This document shows, in pieces, positions 10,992 through 22,218 of a stretch of DNA of 64,000 nt. A program made the position numbers and the translations under genes. Source of the DNA: Ehretia macrophylla (taxonomy: Eukaryota; Streptophyta; Magnoliopsida; Boraginales; Ehretiaceae); assembly GCA_037974665.1 (NCBI GenBank), contig CM075770.1, positions 61,205,850 to 61,269,849 on the forward strand, written 5' to 3'. Numbering within the stretch: the first letter of the stretch is position 1; every line of letters starts with the position of its first letter. The notes below the pieces were generated by a model, which saw only the letters and a program-made list of their open reading frames with translations, did not search any database and had not been told where the DNA came from.

Positions 10992-11688
10992 CAAGAAGGC
11001 CCAGGTATGGGGATCTAGTTATTGGAGGTACAGACAAAGATCACTCTGGCAAAGCGGTCAACCGAGTCAACACAAAACAGCCCACAACATATGGAGAAGG
11101 GCCAACAGTGCGACTTATGGTGACAAAGTGCCTGCCTTGAGGATTGTCTTACCATAACAACGATACCATCCACAACTGTGTCTAACTCATAATATAGAGT
11201 AACATGTCTAGAGATCCATGGCGGTTATAGACAGTGTGGCAACTAGCCTGCCATATTAGGCGGCACTTAAAGAAAGAAAATAAACAAAACTTGAAAAAAT
11301 AAAAAGAATATACCTGAAGAAAGAAGTTTTCTTCGATTGATTTGTAAAATTTACAATGGTGTACAAAATATAAGAAGAAAAGTGGTAGGCTACTCTCTAG
11401 AGCTCTGCCCACGAAAACTAAAAGCCCTGAATTTATACAGCTGGGCGGAACTAAAAAGGAAATTAAAAACAACTCAGACCGGATTTGAAAACTTTGAAAT
11501 CCGGGGTCTCTGTACAATACGTGTCTATAAGACAAAAACTTTATAAAAAGTAAACATGAATCATCCTAAAAGTAACAACAGTGACATTCCACCGACTGTC
11601 GGTAGCCGACAACTTTTCCAAAAGCAAGTTTGCTTTCCTGCAAAGTTCAGCTTTTCTTTTGTCTCATCCGAAGTTTCATCAGATTCCT
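10992..11688 (-). promoter_or_regulatory. EPRV intergenic region (promoter/leader)
   Basis: Non-coding stretch between the end of ORF2 and the primer site, where caulimovirids carry their pregenomic RNA promoter and leader. On the minus strand a TATA box (11437-11432) lies in the context CTGTATAAATTCAGG. About 160 bp upstream is a dyad (gtcggtagccgac, 11598-11610) beside a second small palindrome (ccgactgtcgg). The ~430 bp after the TATA box would be leader, rich in short purine/pyrimidine tracts. No clear polyadenylation signal was seen. The short ORFs here are not credible. Confidence 0.7.
11432..11437 (-). promoter_or_regulatory. Putative EPRV TATA box
   Basis: TATAAA on the minus strand, flanked by GC-containing sequence in an otherwise AT-rich area, about 250 bp downstream of the ORF2 stop and about 440 bp upstream of the primer site. 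This spacing fits a caulimovirid pregenomic promoter. Activity is not shown by sequence. Confidence 0.5.
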
Positions 11689-13068
11689 TCAGATCATCTT
11701 GCCTTTTCCTTTATCTTTGGCTTTTCGCAATAATTCATCCTTCAAGCTGTCAAACAGATCTTCTGCCAACACATCTTGAGCGGATGGGATATCCTCATTA
11801 GGATCTTGGGATTCCCCTGGTAAACAAGCAAAAGCATTTGTAGACTTCATCGAAGTGTCTTCTGATGTAGAATCAGTGTCCACTGCACTTTTAAAATGCC
11901 TTAAAAAATCTTCCTTGACTTCATCCAGATATGATGCCATAACATCTTCATGAGAGCTTATCTGTTTCCTCATTTGGATTTTTCGTAAAATATGAGAAAA
12001 ATGGGATTCCTTTTCTTGTGTCTTTTTCTTTGTTTCTTCCACTTGGTCTTGATAGAGTGTTATCGTTTGAGAAATTTCATTGATATTGGGTTGACCATAA
12101 GGTTTCTTAGTCTCAGGATCATTTTTCAAGAGTTTTGCCCAAAATTTTGAAAGAAATTTTCTTTTCAAACAAAACATTTTTTCTTTATTTATCTCCACGA
12201 TAGGGATCCATTTCCATATCCATGGGAGACCAAATTCCATAAAGAAAAATAAAGAGCTTGATCCTTCAATATATAGATCAGGATCATTTCCAATATGGGG
12301 ACAAATTACCAACCATTCAGTAAAAAGTCCTTTATAAGGATCAGGGAGAATTTTGATAGGGGGTCCAAAACTTTTCCACCATTGATGGATCCATGCAGGG
12401 AATATGCGGTTCTGAAATATTTCAGGATTGAATTTTATAAACCAAGAATGGTTATTGTGTGGGTTTTTATATAAGAAAACTTTGGAAAATGCTTCCACAT
12501 AATCCCAATAATTAAAATGATAAGTAATTTTATCAAGAATAAATTGCCTTTCATTTAAGGTACTGATTCCCCATTCATTTGGAGAAAGAATTTTTCTAAT
12601 ATAGATTTTGCTATAAGTATAAATTGGAAGGGTATTATTCTTCTTGAAATGTTCAATATCACATGAATTTGTGACTTGTAAAATTGATTCAAAATATACC
12701 CTGGACTTGTAATAAAGTACAGGAAACATATAATTATTCAAATATCGTTCCATAAGGTACCAAGGATCATTGATCCACTGCTTATCAGCATTTTCCAGAG
12801 GTAAAATTATTTCCTCATGATGAGATATCTCAAAAGAGTCATCAGACTCTTCATGATCAACCGCATGAGCATAGGATGATGATTGAGCAGTATTACTGCT
12901 TTCTTCAATAACCTTTTTGATTTTATCAAAATCAGGATGTGATGGATCAATAGTGATCCCTCCTAAATTAACTAATTTTTTGCCTGCAATGACCCTATTA
13001 GGATCAAGGTTACGTCCTCTTCCTCTTCCCCTATTAGGGTTAGAGGATCCTCCCCTAGCGGGGATCAT
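11689..13068 (-). CDS. EPRV ORF2 product (function unknown), intact 459-codon frame
   Basis: The frame is open further upstream to 13194, but that part overlaps the polyprotein. I choose the ATG at 13068-13066 because it overlaps the polyprotein stop by 14 nt and starts a Gly/Arg-rich N-terminus (GGSSNPNRGRGRGRN). Next come an acidic stretch and a large Trp/Tyr-rich conserved middle (WINDPWYLMERYLNNY, WGISTLNERQF, FPAWIHQWWKSFGPP, FGLPWIWKWIPIV). A charged helical, probably coiled-coil segment (around VEETKKKTQEKESHF) and a Lys-rich end (KAKDKGKGKMI) follow. The same architecture is known as ORF2 downstream of the polyprotein in florendovirus-like endogenous caulimovirids; its role is not established. 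It is the only EPRV gene here without a visible break. Confidence 0.75.
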   Translation of the reverse strand: MIPARGGSSNPNRGRGRGRNLDPNRVIAGKKLVNLGGITIDPSHPDFDKIKKVIEESSNTAQSSSYAHAVDHEESDDSFEISHHEEIILPLENADKQWINDPWYLMERYLNNYMFPVLYYKSRVYFESILQVTNSCDIEHFKKNNTLPIYTYSKIYIRKILSPNEWGISTLNERQFILDKITYHFNYWDYVEAFSKVFLYKNPHNNHSWFIKFNPEIFQNRIFPAWIHQWWKSFGPPIKILPDPYKGLFTEWLVICPHIGNDPDLYIEGSSSLFFFMEFGLPWIWKWIPIVEINKEKMFCLKRKFLSKFWAKLLKNDPETKKPYGQPNINEISQTITLYQDQVEETKKKTQEKESHFSHILRKIQMRKQISSHEDVMASYLDEVKEDFLRHFKSAVDTDSTSEDTSMKSTNAFACLPGESQDPNEDIPSAQDVLAEDLFDSLKDELLRKAKDKGKGKMI

Positions 13069-13269
13069 CCTGCAAAAATTCACGGGTAAGAAAATCAGGA
13101 AGAGAATTATTATTCCCTTTAATATAATCAATATCAAAATCAAAAGGTGCAAGATTAGCTTGCCATCTCGCAAACATTTGTTTGGAAACATCATGCTTAA
13201 AATCTTTATTGAACATATATTTTGCTACTTGGCAATCTGTTTTTATCAAAAAATTTTGACAATATAAGT
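13055..13269 (-). pseudogene. EPRV polyprotein 3' end (RNase H C-terminal part)
   Basis: Minus-strand frame with IKTDCQVAKYMFN, FDFDIDYIKGNNNSLPDFLT and stop at 13055. This is the C-terminal part of a caulimovirid RNase H, including the Asp of 'PDFLT' near the end. It continues the frame interrupted at 33867; the two halves are separated by the Athila-type element with the 5-bp duplication TAAGT (13265-13269 and 33867-33871). Confidence 0.85.
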
Positions 13270-14951
13270 TGATGCAATCGGGTTGTGCGTTAAAATGTGC
13301 GCAAAATAATCAAGTTAAAATACCCGCAAGTGCACGGATCTTTGTAGTGTAGTGTGCTCTGAGTGCGGAATCGTACCACAGGGAAGCTCGCTAGTTTAAG
13401 TTAGTGAAGTAGTGTGAAAGTGTTAAAGCACTTAAGTGACAAATCGCAAGGTGGTTTGAGTAACGTGCAAGAAATGTAAACTAAATTAAACTAACTAAAT
13501 TATCTAAGTTATACTAAGTATTAGTGGAATACGAGAGGTGGTGATCTAGGGGTTTGAACATGTAAATGAGGCAATTAATATAGGTTCAATATCTAGTTAT
13601 CTAATTCTGCAAGGGCTTAAGCTACAAGCATACACCCGGTTAAGCTAAAAGCTATAGACCTAGTTAATCTACTTAGCTTATTTTAACCAAGTACAACAAG
13701 GCAAACTAAACTAAGGAATTAACCTTACAGATAGAAACTATGGTACAACCTATAGTTTCATGGAGTCTATGGTACAACCTATAGATTCACGATTAAAACA
13801 ATTATATGGCACTAAAGTAATGCATTCATAATATTAACTACAAGTATAATATTTATGAAGCGAAAGTAAAGCAATCATAACGTCTACTTAAAAGCATTAC
13901 GTATGAAATACTTAATTAAAACAAGCCATACATTGCAATATGAATTGAATAAACTATATCCGAGACCATATATTAAAATACTATCATTTACAATATTCAC
14001 CCCTATATATCAATCTACTCAGACATAAATGAATACAAGTTATGTAAATAAAAGAGAGTCAAGAAAGGCTCCCCATATTGACGAACGCGTATTTCTGATT
14101 CCCGAAATTTGAGCAGAGGTCCGACGCAAAATAGCTATTCGGGCGGAGCTAATTTCTCCCGAATAAGAACTATTAGGGATGAGTTTCTCCCGAATAAGAG
14201 CTTTCCTATTTAAAAGTTATTCGGGCAGAACCTCCCCCGGATAATACCAACTTGGGTCGGACTTCCCCCTAAAAGTAGCTATTCGGGCAAAATTTTCCTG
14301 AATAAGAACTACCTAGGCAGGACTTCCCCCGTATTCTACTACTACTTAATTAACTAAAACTAAAATTTAAAACTAAATAGAATTAACTCGGAATTATATC
14401 AAAAATATTGATAATACTCCAAAATTAACTCAAGAATTCTCAAAGGGTTGAAGCTCTATTTATAGGCAAAAATTCTGAAATAGTTGACTTTTTTCGTTTG
14501 TTGACTTTGACCAGATTATTGACCGTTGCATTTTTGGGCGTTTTTTACTGTTTTGACCCTCCAAACGATGGAATTTGGCTAAAATCACACCGCGCGCAGG
14601 ACTAGTCTTGCGTTGTGCTCAGAATTCTGTTTCTACCCGAAAAACTGATATCATTTACAAAAAATGGACATAGGTCACTATTTGAGATTATATGGGTCAA
14701 TGTTCCGAGTCCGATTTCATGCTAGTTTCAGCCAAGTTTCTTTTCTATGAGCTTCATTCTTCAACCTCTTCTCATGCTTCCCCATTCTTACTTCTTGACT
14801 TGCAATTTGGATCATTTCGAGCCTGATTATTCACTTTTCAGTATTTTCCTACATTGCATCGAAAGTATCAAAGTGTTGCATTTATTTCAGAATTAAGATT
14901 CAAATGTAGTACAAATATCATAGTTTGAGTGTTGCAAATACAGTCACATCA
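13270..14951 (-). repeat. Athila-type 3' LTR
   Basis: Plus strand runs tgatgcaatcggg to cagtcacatca. It matches 32181-33866 along its full length. It includes two 17-bp copies of tatggtacaacctatag (near 13739 and 13768) and a set of short 'attcggg...cccgaataa' repeats at 14135-14335. Confidence 0.93.
14090..14340. repeat. Dispersed short direct/inverted repeats inside the Athila LTR
   Basis: Four to five imperfect units of about 45-60 bp, each containing (t)attcgggc(a/g)gga/aaa and a closing (t)cccgaataa(g). The two halves of a unit can pair (TTATTCGGG with CCCGAATAA). The other LTR has the same block at about 33048-33245 with independent substitutions. Confidence 0.7.
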
Positions 14952-14965
14952 ACATCCCCAAACCT
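14952..14965 (-). other. Athila polypurine tract
   Basis: The minus strand reads AGGTTTGGGGATGT immediately before the 3' LTR start. Related cassettes lie at 25575 and 25671. In this position the tract primes plus-strand synthesis. Confidence 0.6.
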
Positions 14966-14991
14966 AAACATTGCTTGTCCTCAAGCAAGAC

Positions 14992-17277
14992 TGTCACGCC
15001 CCGACCCGACCCCGCAAAAGGCCAAGCCCGGACCCGACACACGGACGGAGTCTCCTCTGTACCGCGGACGATCCGAAAACCCTAAAATCAATATAACACT
15101 TGCGAAAGCCATATAATAATCAAAACAAGCCAACTTTCTTTAAAAACATACATTTCTTATTATCCAACTTTCCAAACCAAAAAAAATGCCATGCATATTA
15201 CACAGGTATTTATGCCACTAAACCATTAGCTATTAGCATGCATTTCTTCACTAGTCATCCGAGTATAAGTTACAACATTACATTCTTCCAACTTATACAA
15301 TATAAGACCATAGAGGTCTCAAGCTAGAAAATATATACAAGGCTACTAGCCTCAAAATTAAGCGACCTCCACGCAATATACATAACAAGCAAGGTTCGCA
15401 CAAAAACTGGTAACCAACCACCAGCAAAGCAGAGAAGTGCTATCACGGAAACACCTCCACCTGCTCCTCCTCCTCTATTACCTCGAGAGGGTCTACTTCA
15501 ACTACTCCTGTAAAAACATATTATAGAGAGGAATGAGCAAAAACTATTGCTCAGCGAGGGCAATTGGTCTCAAGGACAGAGATGAGAGGAGTATGCAATG
15601 CAATTAGCCAAGCAATGTATACATATATCATACAGAGATATAATAAAGCCATCAACAAAGCAAGGCAAGCATTAAAGCTATAAACACTCATTCAAAGGAT
15701 ACGATACTCTTTTCACGAGCAACTTTCATTCAAGAATTCGATGACGACGCGCCGGCCCAAACCACCTTATAATACCAGTTTGGAATACCCCGGAAGTATC
15801 CATCAACCTACGACCCAAATCTCCCTGGGAGGCAACCCAAGCGAGAAAGGGAATAGCAGCGGAGCTAGAGCAACCAACACTGGCAACCCAAGGCTACCCA
15901 GAGAGGCCCATCACTCACGCACGAGACACTATGCAATGCAAGACTGGATACAAGACGATAAACAAGTGATAAAGCCACACGTGAGAGAATAACAAAGTAG
16001 GTTACTCTCGCACGCAATAGCAGCAATTGATAAGCATTTCAATCCAAAACAACTCAAACAAGTATTTCAAGTAATTCTAAGCATTCTATAGGCATAAAGT
16101 CAAGAAAACACACAAAAACACAAATCGGCCCCAACTATCAAAACGCTACCATTTCCAAACGAGCCACGAGTTCTGGAAACCGACTTCGCCAACCCTCCTA
16201 GGTCACCATAAGGCACGTCTAAAGACTCCGAAACCTTACTTTACCCTAGAACTCGCGCAAAGCCCCGATTTCCCCCTTTCTCGTTTGAACTACAACTATA
16301 ACAACCAAACACCCAACCAACGCCATAATCGCACCAAAAGTGCTTCCATGGCTTCCCGAAGCAATGCCAACACGCAAAATGAGAAAACGCTAAAGTCGAC
16401 CTAAACGACCCCGACTTTCCCAAAGGCATAATTCTCATTTTTTTCACTACGCAACCCAAACAAACCACACATTTTAGCATTCTAGCATACCTATCACGTT
16501 TCTACATCAACGGAAAGCATAACAGCATAATTTTAATGTTTCAAGGTTTTACTATTCATAAAACACTATTCATTTAACAATTAAAATTGCAATCACAACA
16601 TTTAACTGCAGAAAATGTTACAAAGCTATAAATACATGTTCTACAAATGCCAAGGAACATTCTAGAAGCATCAAATCGCTTTAAATAACGATCTACGGAT
16701 AAATCTCAAAATTGACAAAGTTAACATACATAACGTTTAAATGCGCAAATAACATGCTTCCCTCATCTCAGGTACTCCTAGTCGCTAGGAAAACAACGCT
16801 AGTTGCCTCGGAAATCACCCCGCACGAGCTCTCGCGAAGATTGATCGATTGGAAGTTGAAATCTTTTTTTTTTCTCTCTTGGAAACTCACGGCCTGCCCT
16901 CACTGTTTTGCTGCTGTTTTTCTTTTTATTTTGCTTAGTTTTTAGCTTATTTAAGAGTCAAATGGTCAAAGGGTCAAAGGGCTAAGTTGACAACTTAAAA
17001 ACTTGGTCAAAAGGCCTTATTTTGTGCGTTTTAAAGCCATTTTAGCTAGGAAAAGATCAATTAAAGCTAGCAACATTTAAAATATAAAATTTAAGTCATC
17101 TAAATACTAGTTTCACTATTTGCTGAGGACTAGAAATCGTTATCTAGCTATCGCTCCTTAAATGCAATGCACGTTGCGACGGCGAGAAAGTAACAATTAA
17201 TTCACAAAGAATTTAAGGAAATATAATTTTCAAAATAATAAACAAAGAATTTTCACATTCCGGGCTCGGGTATTACA
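14992..17277 (-). repeat. Tekay-type 3' LTR
   Basis: About 2286 bp, TG...CA ends, near-identical to 22219-24499. Small ORFs inside (for example 16241-16480 and 16712-16945) recur at the same places in the other LTR and are not genes. Confidence 0.95.
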
Positions 17278-17290
17278 CCCTCTCCCCCTT
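17278..17290 (-). other. Tekay polypurine tract
   Basis: The minus strand reads AAGGGGGAGAGGG directly before the 3' LTR. The gag-pol stop codon (17291-17289) overlaps its first bases, so coding sequence, plus-strand primer and LTR are packed without a spacer. Confidence 0.9.
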
Positions 17291-20200
17291 AAAACAATTG
17301 CGCCCACGCAATTCTTACCTGGTCAACAAACAACTCCGGATACTGATCCCGAACTTGGTCCTCTCTTTCCCAAGTCGCTTCCTCAAACCCATGATGATTC
17401 CACATAACCTTTACTAACGGAATACTCTTTCTGCGAAGCTCCTGAACTTTCCGATCCACAATTCGAATCGGTTTCTCTTCATAAGACAACTTCTCTTCAA
17501 TCTGCAAAGGCTCTAGTTCAAGTACATGTGAAGGGTCTGGATGGTACTTCTTCAACATAGACACATGGAACACATCATGCAGTCTCGACAAGCTCGGGGG
17601 TAAAGCTAATCGATAAGACAAAGGACCTACCTTTTCGGTGATCTCATACGGACCTACATACCTGGGACTAAGCTTCCCGCTCTTACCGTGCCGAATCAAT
17701 CCCTTCCGTGGAGAAATCTTAAGAAACACCCAATCTCCCAAATCAAACTCAAGATCCCGACGGTGCTTATCCGCATAACTCTTCTGACGACTCTGAGCTG
17801 TAAGCATACGCTGGCGAATAAGGTGAACATTATCTACCATCTTAATCATCTCAGGTAACACAGTCGGATCAACTGTTCTCATCTCTCCAACCTCTTCCCA
17901 ATATAACGGGGATCTGCATTTACGACCATACAACGCCTCGTAGGGAGCCATACCTATAGTAGATTGATAACTATTGTTGTAGGCGAACTCCGCTAAAGGC
18001 AAAAACTTATCCCAATTCTTCCCAAAGTCTAGCACACATGCCTGAAGGATGTCTTCCAAGATCCTGATGGTTCTCTCAGACTGGCCATCAGTTTGCGGAT
18101 GATAAGCAGTACTAAAGCTCAACTTAGTTCCCATGGCCTCTTGCAACTTCTGCCAAAAACGAGATCTGAATCTGGGATCCCTATCTGACACTATACTCTG
18201 TGGCACACCATGCAATCTCACGATATTAGCAACATAAAGCTCAGCTAACTTATCAAGGCTATCCTGTTTGTTCACGGGAATAAAATGTGTAACTTTAGTG
18301 AAACGGTCCACAACAACCCAAACAGAATCACATCCTCTCAGAGATCTAGGAAGATCGGTCACAAGGTCCATTGTTATATGTACCCACTTCCATTGCGGAA
18401 TCGACAACGGCTGTAGAAGTCCGGCTGGCCTCTGATGCTCAACTTTAATCCTCTGACAAGTCAAACATCTGGATACATACCCAGCAATCTCCCTCTTCAT
18501 ATTGTTCCACCAGAAGTGTTGCTTCAAATCTCTATCCATTTTTGTCCTGCCCGGGTGAATCGTATCCCTCGAATTATTTGCCTCGGACAGGATCTCATTC
18601 TTCAAAGTCGGATCATCAGGAACACATACTCTGTCCCTGAATCTGAAGATGCCATCTGCATGTAATTTAAACTCCGACTCTCCTCCTTTAGCTTTTTCTT
18701 GGATTTTCAAGATGTGAGGATCAGTCTTCTGAGCCTCTCTGATCTGTGCTAGCAACCCTGACTGAATCTGCAAACTAGCAAATCGAATCCCTACCTCAGT
18801 AGCTTTTGGTTTCCATGAACAAATTTCTTCCAAAGTCTCCCAGTCCTTGATAATCAAACTTGCAACAGTAGTCTTTCGGCTCAAAGCATCAGCAACAACA
18901 TTTGCCTTACCTGGCACATAGTTAATAGAACAGTTGTAACCACCCAATAACTCTAGCCATCTCCGCTGCCTCATATTCAGATCCTTCTGTGAAAACAAAT
19001 ACTTAAGACTCTTGTGGTCAGTAAATATTTCAAATCTGCAACCCCACAAGTAGTAATGCCACTTCTTCAAAGCAAACACAACTGCAGCTAACTCAAGATC
19101 ATGTGTAGGGTAATTGACTTCATAAGGTTTCAATTTCCTAGAAGCATAGGCAATCACCTTACCATTCTGGATTAAAACACATCCCAAACCTTCCTTAGAT
19201 GCACCACTGTAGACAACAAAGTTCTCTGTTCCCTTAGGTAAAGCTAGTATAGGAGCTGTAGTTAGTCTCTTATTCAATTCTTGGAAACTGGATTCACATT
19301 TGGCATCCCAGTTGTAAGCAACTTTCTTCCGAGTCAACTGGCTCAAAGGTCCAGAAATTTTAGAAAAGTCTTTAACAAATCTCCGGTAGTAACCTGCCAA
19401 TCCAAGAAAACTCCGAATCTCTGACACCGTCTCAGGTCTCTTCCAAGATGAAACAACTTCAATCTTAGCTGGGTCCACTGAAATTCCTCGATCTGAAATG
19501 ATATGGCCTAGAAAAGATATCTGATTCAACCAGAACTCACACTTGCTGAATTTAGCAAAAAGCTTGTTTTCCTGCAAAGTCTGAAGCACAATCCTCAAGT
19601 GTTGCTCATGTTCAGCCTCGTTCTTCGAATACACTAAAATGTCGTCAATAAAGATCACGACAAACTGATCAAGGTAAGGTTGAAAAATCCTCTGCATCAA
19701 GTCCATGAATGCGGCTGGTGCATTCGTCAATCCAAACAGCAAAACAACAAACTCATAGTGGCCATATCTAGTCCTGAATGCCGTCTTCGGTATATCGTCA
19801 CTCCAAATTCTAAGTTGATAGTAACCTTGCCTCAAGTCAAATTTGGAGTAAACACTCACACCCTGCAACTGGTCAAACAATTCTTCAATCAACGGCAAGG
19901 GGTATTTATTCTTAATCGTGACTTGATTAAGTCCCCTGTAATCAATGCATAACCGTAGCGTGCCGTCTTTCTTTCTCACAAACAACACAGGCGCACCCCA
20001 CGGCGAAGAACTAGGTTGTATGAACCCTTTCTCAAGCAAATTCTGAAGCTGAATTTTTAACTCCTGAAGTTCAGCCGATGCCATTCTATAAGGACTCCTA
20101 GAAATTGGCGCAGTGCCTGGCACAAGATCAATCACGAACTCAATCTCCCTATCCGGTGGTAAACCCGGTAATTCCTCGGGAAATACACCAGGGAAGTCTC

Positions 20201-21905
20201 TAACAATCGGAACCTCATTCAAACTCAACTTATCAGCAGGCTGATTGATCAAATAAGCTAAGTAAGCTTCACAACCCCTATTCAACAACTTAGAAGTCTT
20301 GATCGCTGATAAAAGTGGAATGCGGGCAGCCCTGCAGTTCCCAACAATCTCTAGTACCGGTAGGTCAGGAACCTTAAGATAAATGACCTTTGTTCTACAA
20401 TCCAACTGAGCATAATACTTTCCCAACCAGTCCATTCCCAAAATGATTTCAAAGTCACGGAATGGCAATATAATTAAATCAGCAAGAAATTTACGGTTCT
20501 CAATACATATATCACAAGATTTGCAAATAGACTCAGTAACAAATTTTGCACCCAAAGGAGTACTAACTTCAACTTCATGAGGCAAATTATCAATGCAAAC
20601 ATTCACAGATCGTGCACATGCAGGAGTTATAAACGAATGTGTAGCTCCGGGATCAATCAAAACTTTAACTGGCTGAGTATTGAGAAGAAAGGTACCTTCC
20701 ACTATAGCTGTAGTATCGGGTAGCTCCTCTACATCCAGTGCAAAGACCCTAGCCTGAACTCTCTGTGCTGGACGTGCACCTGCAGCCCTATTCTGAACAC
20801 CTTGGCCTCTACCACGGCCCTGAACATTATTGTATTTAGGGCAATCCTTCACCCTATGGTCATCACTGCCACAACCCGTACATTTACCACTCTTCCTCCA
20901 GCAGTTAGCCTCAATATGCCCTGACCGATTACAATAATTACACTGCTGATTTTGCCTAACCGCAGTATTTCCTGTAGGTGCTGGGGCTCTGGCAGGGGTA
21001 GGAACTATACCTCCCTGCTGGGGTCTAGTCACAGCTGGCCTAGCCTGAATCTGCTGCTGTGGATGATACGGACGTTGCTGAGGGACCTGTGCAGAAGCCT
21101 GATACTGCCTCGGCTGACTCTGGCTGCTCTGGCCCAAATACTGCTTCTTACTCAGCTGACTGCTCTCAGCTAACATCTCAGCCTTCCGTTTCTCAAACTT
21201 CGAGGCTGCCTGAAATGCCTCGGGAAAAGTAGTGTAGGTCTGCCCAGTCAAATGCAACTGTATGTCCATTCTCAGCCCACGGACAAACCTATGTATCATC
21301 CTCCTAGCTGGCCGTACCAACTCGGGCATATACCTCGACAGGCTAACAAACCTAGCCTCGTACTGTGCAACAGTCATATTTCCCTGCTTCAGGGCCACAA
21401 ACTCATCCTCCCGTCTTTCCATAGCCATCTCGGGAATATATTTGTCCCGGAACTCACTTACAAAATCATCCCATAAGTGTGGAACATCCTCACAATCCCA
21501 CCTCAATCTGACAGTATTCCACCACTGCTCTGCATCACCCTCAAATAAAAATGATGCATAGTCTATTCTTGCCTCATCGGTGTACCTCAAAGCAGCGAAA
21601 ATTTTCTCGACACGATTAATGCATCTCTCGGCCGCCTCATCATCCGGCTCTCCGAAGAACTTTCCCGGCTCGTGCCTTAGAAATTTCTCTAGCTGGTTAT
21701 TCTCAACTCTGTACCCCTGTCCACCAGGATTAGCTTGATTACCCTGGGGATTAATACGGTCCTGCCTCTGCTCATGTAGTACCTGTGTGATCCGGTCTAC
21801 TGCAATAGTCATGGTAGCCATAAACTGCTCGGGCAACGGCTGCTGACCCTGTTCTGTTGCCTCTTCATCTGATCCTATACCTTGAGTACCACGACGTGGC
21901 GGCAT
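17289..21905 (-). CDS. Gag-pol polyprotein of the Tekay-type chromovirus (open, RNase H Asp lost)
   Basis: One uninterrupted frame of 1538 codons beginning MPPRRG, the usual chromovirus start. Order: gag (about residues 60-260); two zinc knuckles ([14 protein letters not shown] from 322, then [14 protein letters not shown]); aspartic protease ([10 protein letters not shown], Asp418); RT with FIDD at 752-755; RNase H (about 890-1010); integrase with HHCC zinc finger and catalytic Asp1180, Asp1241, Glu1277 (the 36-residue step fits D-D-35-E); GPY/F-type module (RYVGPYEI); and a C-terminal chromodomain (about 1470-1530, [19 protein letters not shown]) thought to guide integration to heterochromatin. 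At residue 901 the RNase H reads VYSGAS where the family has the catalytic Asp of 'DAS', a single-base change (GAT to GGT). So the frame is intact but strand transfer is probably impaired. Confidence 0.96.
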   Translation of the reverse strand: MPPRRGTQGIGSDEEATEQGQQPLPEQFMATMTIAVDRITQVLHEQRQDRINPQGNQANPGGQGYRVENNQLEKFLRHEPGKFFGEPDDEAAERCINRVEKIFAALRYTDEARIDYASFLFEGDAEQWWNTVRLRWDCEDVPHLWDDFVSEFRDKYIPEMAMERREDEFVALKQGNMTVAQYEARFVSLSRYMPELVRPARRMIHRFVRGLRMDIQLHLTGQTYTTFPEAFQAASKFEKRKAEMLAESSQLSKKQYLGQSSQSQPRQYQASAQVPQQRPYHPQQQIQARPAVTRPQQGGIVPTPARAPAPTGNTAVRQNQQCNYCNRSGHIEANCWRKSGKCTGCGSDDHRVKDCPKYNNVQGRGRGQGVQNRAAGARPAQRVQARVFALDVEELPDTTAIVEGTFLLNTQPVKVLIDPGATHSFITPACARSVNVCIDNLPHEVEVSTPLGAKFVTESICKSCDICIENRKFLADLIILPFRDFEIILGMDWLGKYYAQLDCRTKVIYLKVPDLPVLEIVGNCRAARIPLLSAIKTSKLLNRGCEAYLAYLINQPADKLSLNEVPIVRDFPGVFPEELPGLPPDREIEFVIDLVPGTAPISRSPYRMASAELQELKIQLQNLLEKGFIQPSSSPWGAPVLFVRKKDGTLRLCIDYRGLNQVTIKNKYPLPLIEELFDQLQGVSVYSKFDLRQGYYQLRIWSDDIPKTAFRTRYGHYEFVVLLFGLTNAPAAFMDLMQRIFQPYLDQFVVIFIDDILVYSKNEAEHEQHLRIVLQTLQENKLFAKFSKCEFWLNQISFLGHIISDRGISVDPAKIEVVSSWKRPETVSEIRSFLGLAGYYRRFVKDFSKISGPLSQLTRKKVAYNWDAKCESSFQELNKRLTTAPILALPKGTENFVVYSGASKEGLGCVLIQNGKVIAYASRKLKPYEVNYPTHDLELAAVVFALKKWHYYLWGCRFEIFTDHKSLKYLFSQKDLNMRQRRWLELLGGYNCSINYVPGKANVVADALSRKTTVASLIIKDWETLEEICSWKPKATEVGIRFASLQIQSGLLAQIREAQKTDPHILKIQEKAKGGESEFKLHADGIFRFRDRVCVPDDPTLKNEILSEANNSRDTIHPGRTKMDRDLKQHFWWNNMKREIAGYVSRCLTCQRIKVEHQRPAGLLQPLSIPQWKWVHITMDLVTDLPRSLRGCDSVWVVVDRFTKVTHFIPVNKQDSLDKLAELYVANIVRLHGVPQSIVSDRDPRFRSRFWQKLQEAMGTKLSFSTAYHPQTDGQSERTIRILEDILQACVLDFGKNWDKFLPLAEFAYNNSYQSTIGMAPYEALYGRKCRSPLYWEEVGEMRTVDPTVLPEMIKMVDNVHLIRQRMLTAQSRQKSYADKHRRDLEFDLGDWVFLKISPRKGLIRHGKSGKLSPRYVGPYEITEKVGPLSYRLALPPSLSRLHDVFHVSMLKKYHPDPSHVLELEPLQIEEKLSYEEKPIRIVDRKVQELRRKSIPLVKVMWNHHGFEEATWEREDQVRDQYPELFVDQVRIAWAQLF

Positions 21906-22197
21906 AGTAGCAACTCACAATAGCTGGCAACATTTAAAAGTAGTTTATAGACAGAAATATAGCACATAAGATTAGATAACACTCAAGTCAATAACAATCC
22001 AATATTCTATCACACAATTCACATAAGACAAGTTTAACTTGCCAAACTATTCCACTTAAACACACAAACATTCCAAGTTCACAAAGTCATGCTAGAACAT
22101 TTTCTTTTCACTTAGCAATCAAACATAAACACTTTAGCATTTTAGACCTTTACCCCACAGACCGAGAATCATATCCCGGCTAATGCAAGACTATCAA
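21906..22197 (-). other. Tekay 5' untranslated leader
   Basis: About 290 bp between primer site and gag start, AT-rich and without a credible ORF. It would contain the packaging signal, which I cannot identify. Confidence 0.6.
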
Positions 22198-22209
22198 GCT
22201 CTGATACCA
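22198..22209 (-). other. Tekay tRNA-Met primer-binding site
   Basis: The minus strand reads TGGTATCAGAGC nine bases after the 5' LTR end. It is the same twelve bases as the EPRV primer site at 4127-4138, an independent use of initiator tRNA-Met. Confidence 0.92.
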
Positions 22210-22218
22210 CCTAAAGAT

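Noticed and set aside
11182..11546. ORFs of 117 and 69 aa in the EPRV intergenic region
   Set aside because: Overlap the TATA box and leader, with no similarity to a known caulimovirid product.
17289..21905. Host gene with retropepsin/chromodomain (domesticated element)
   Set aside because: Flanked by LTRs, primer site, polypurine tract and target duplication, so it is the element's own gag-pol.
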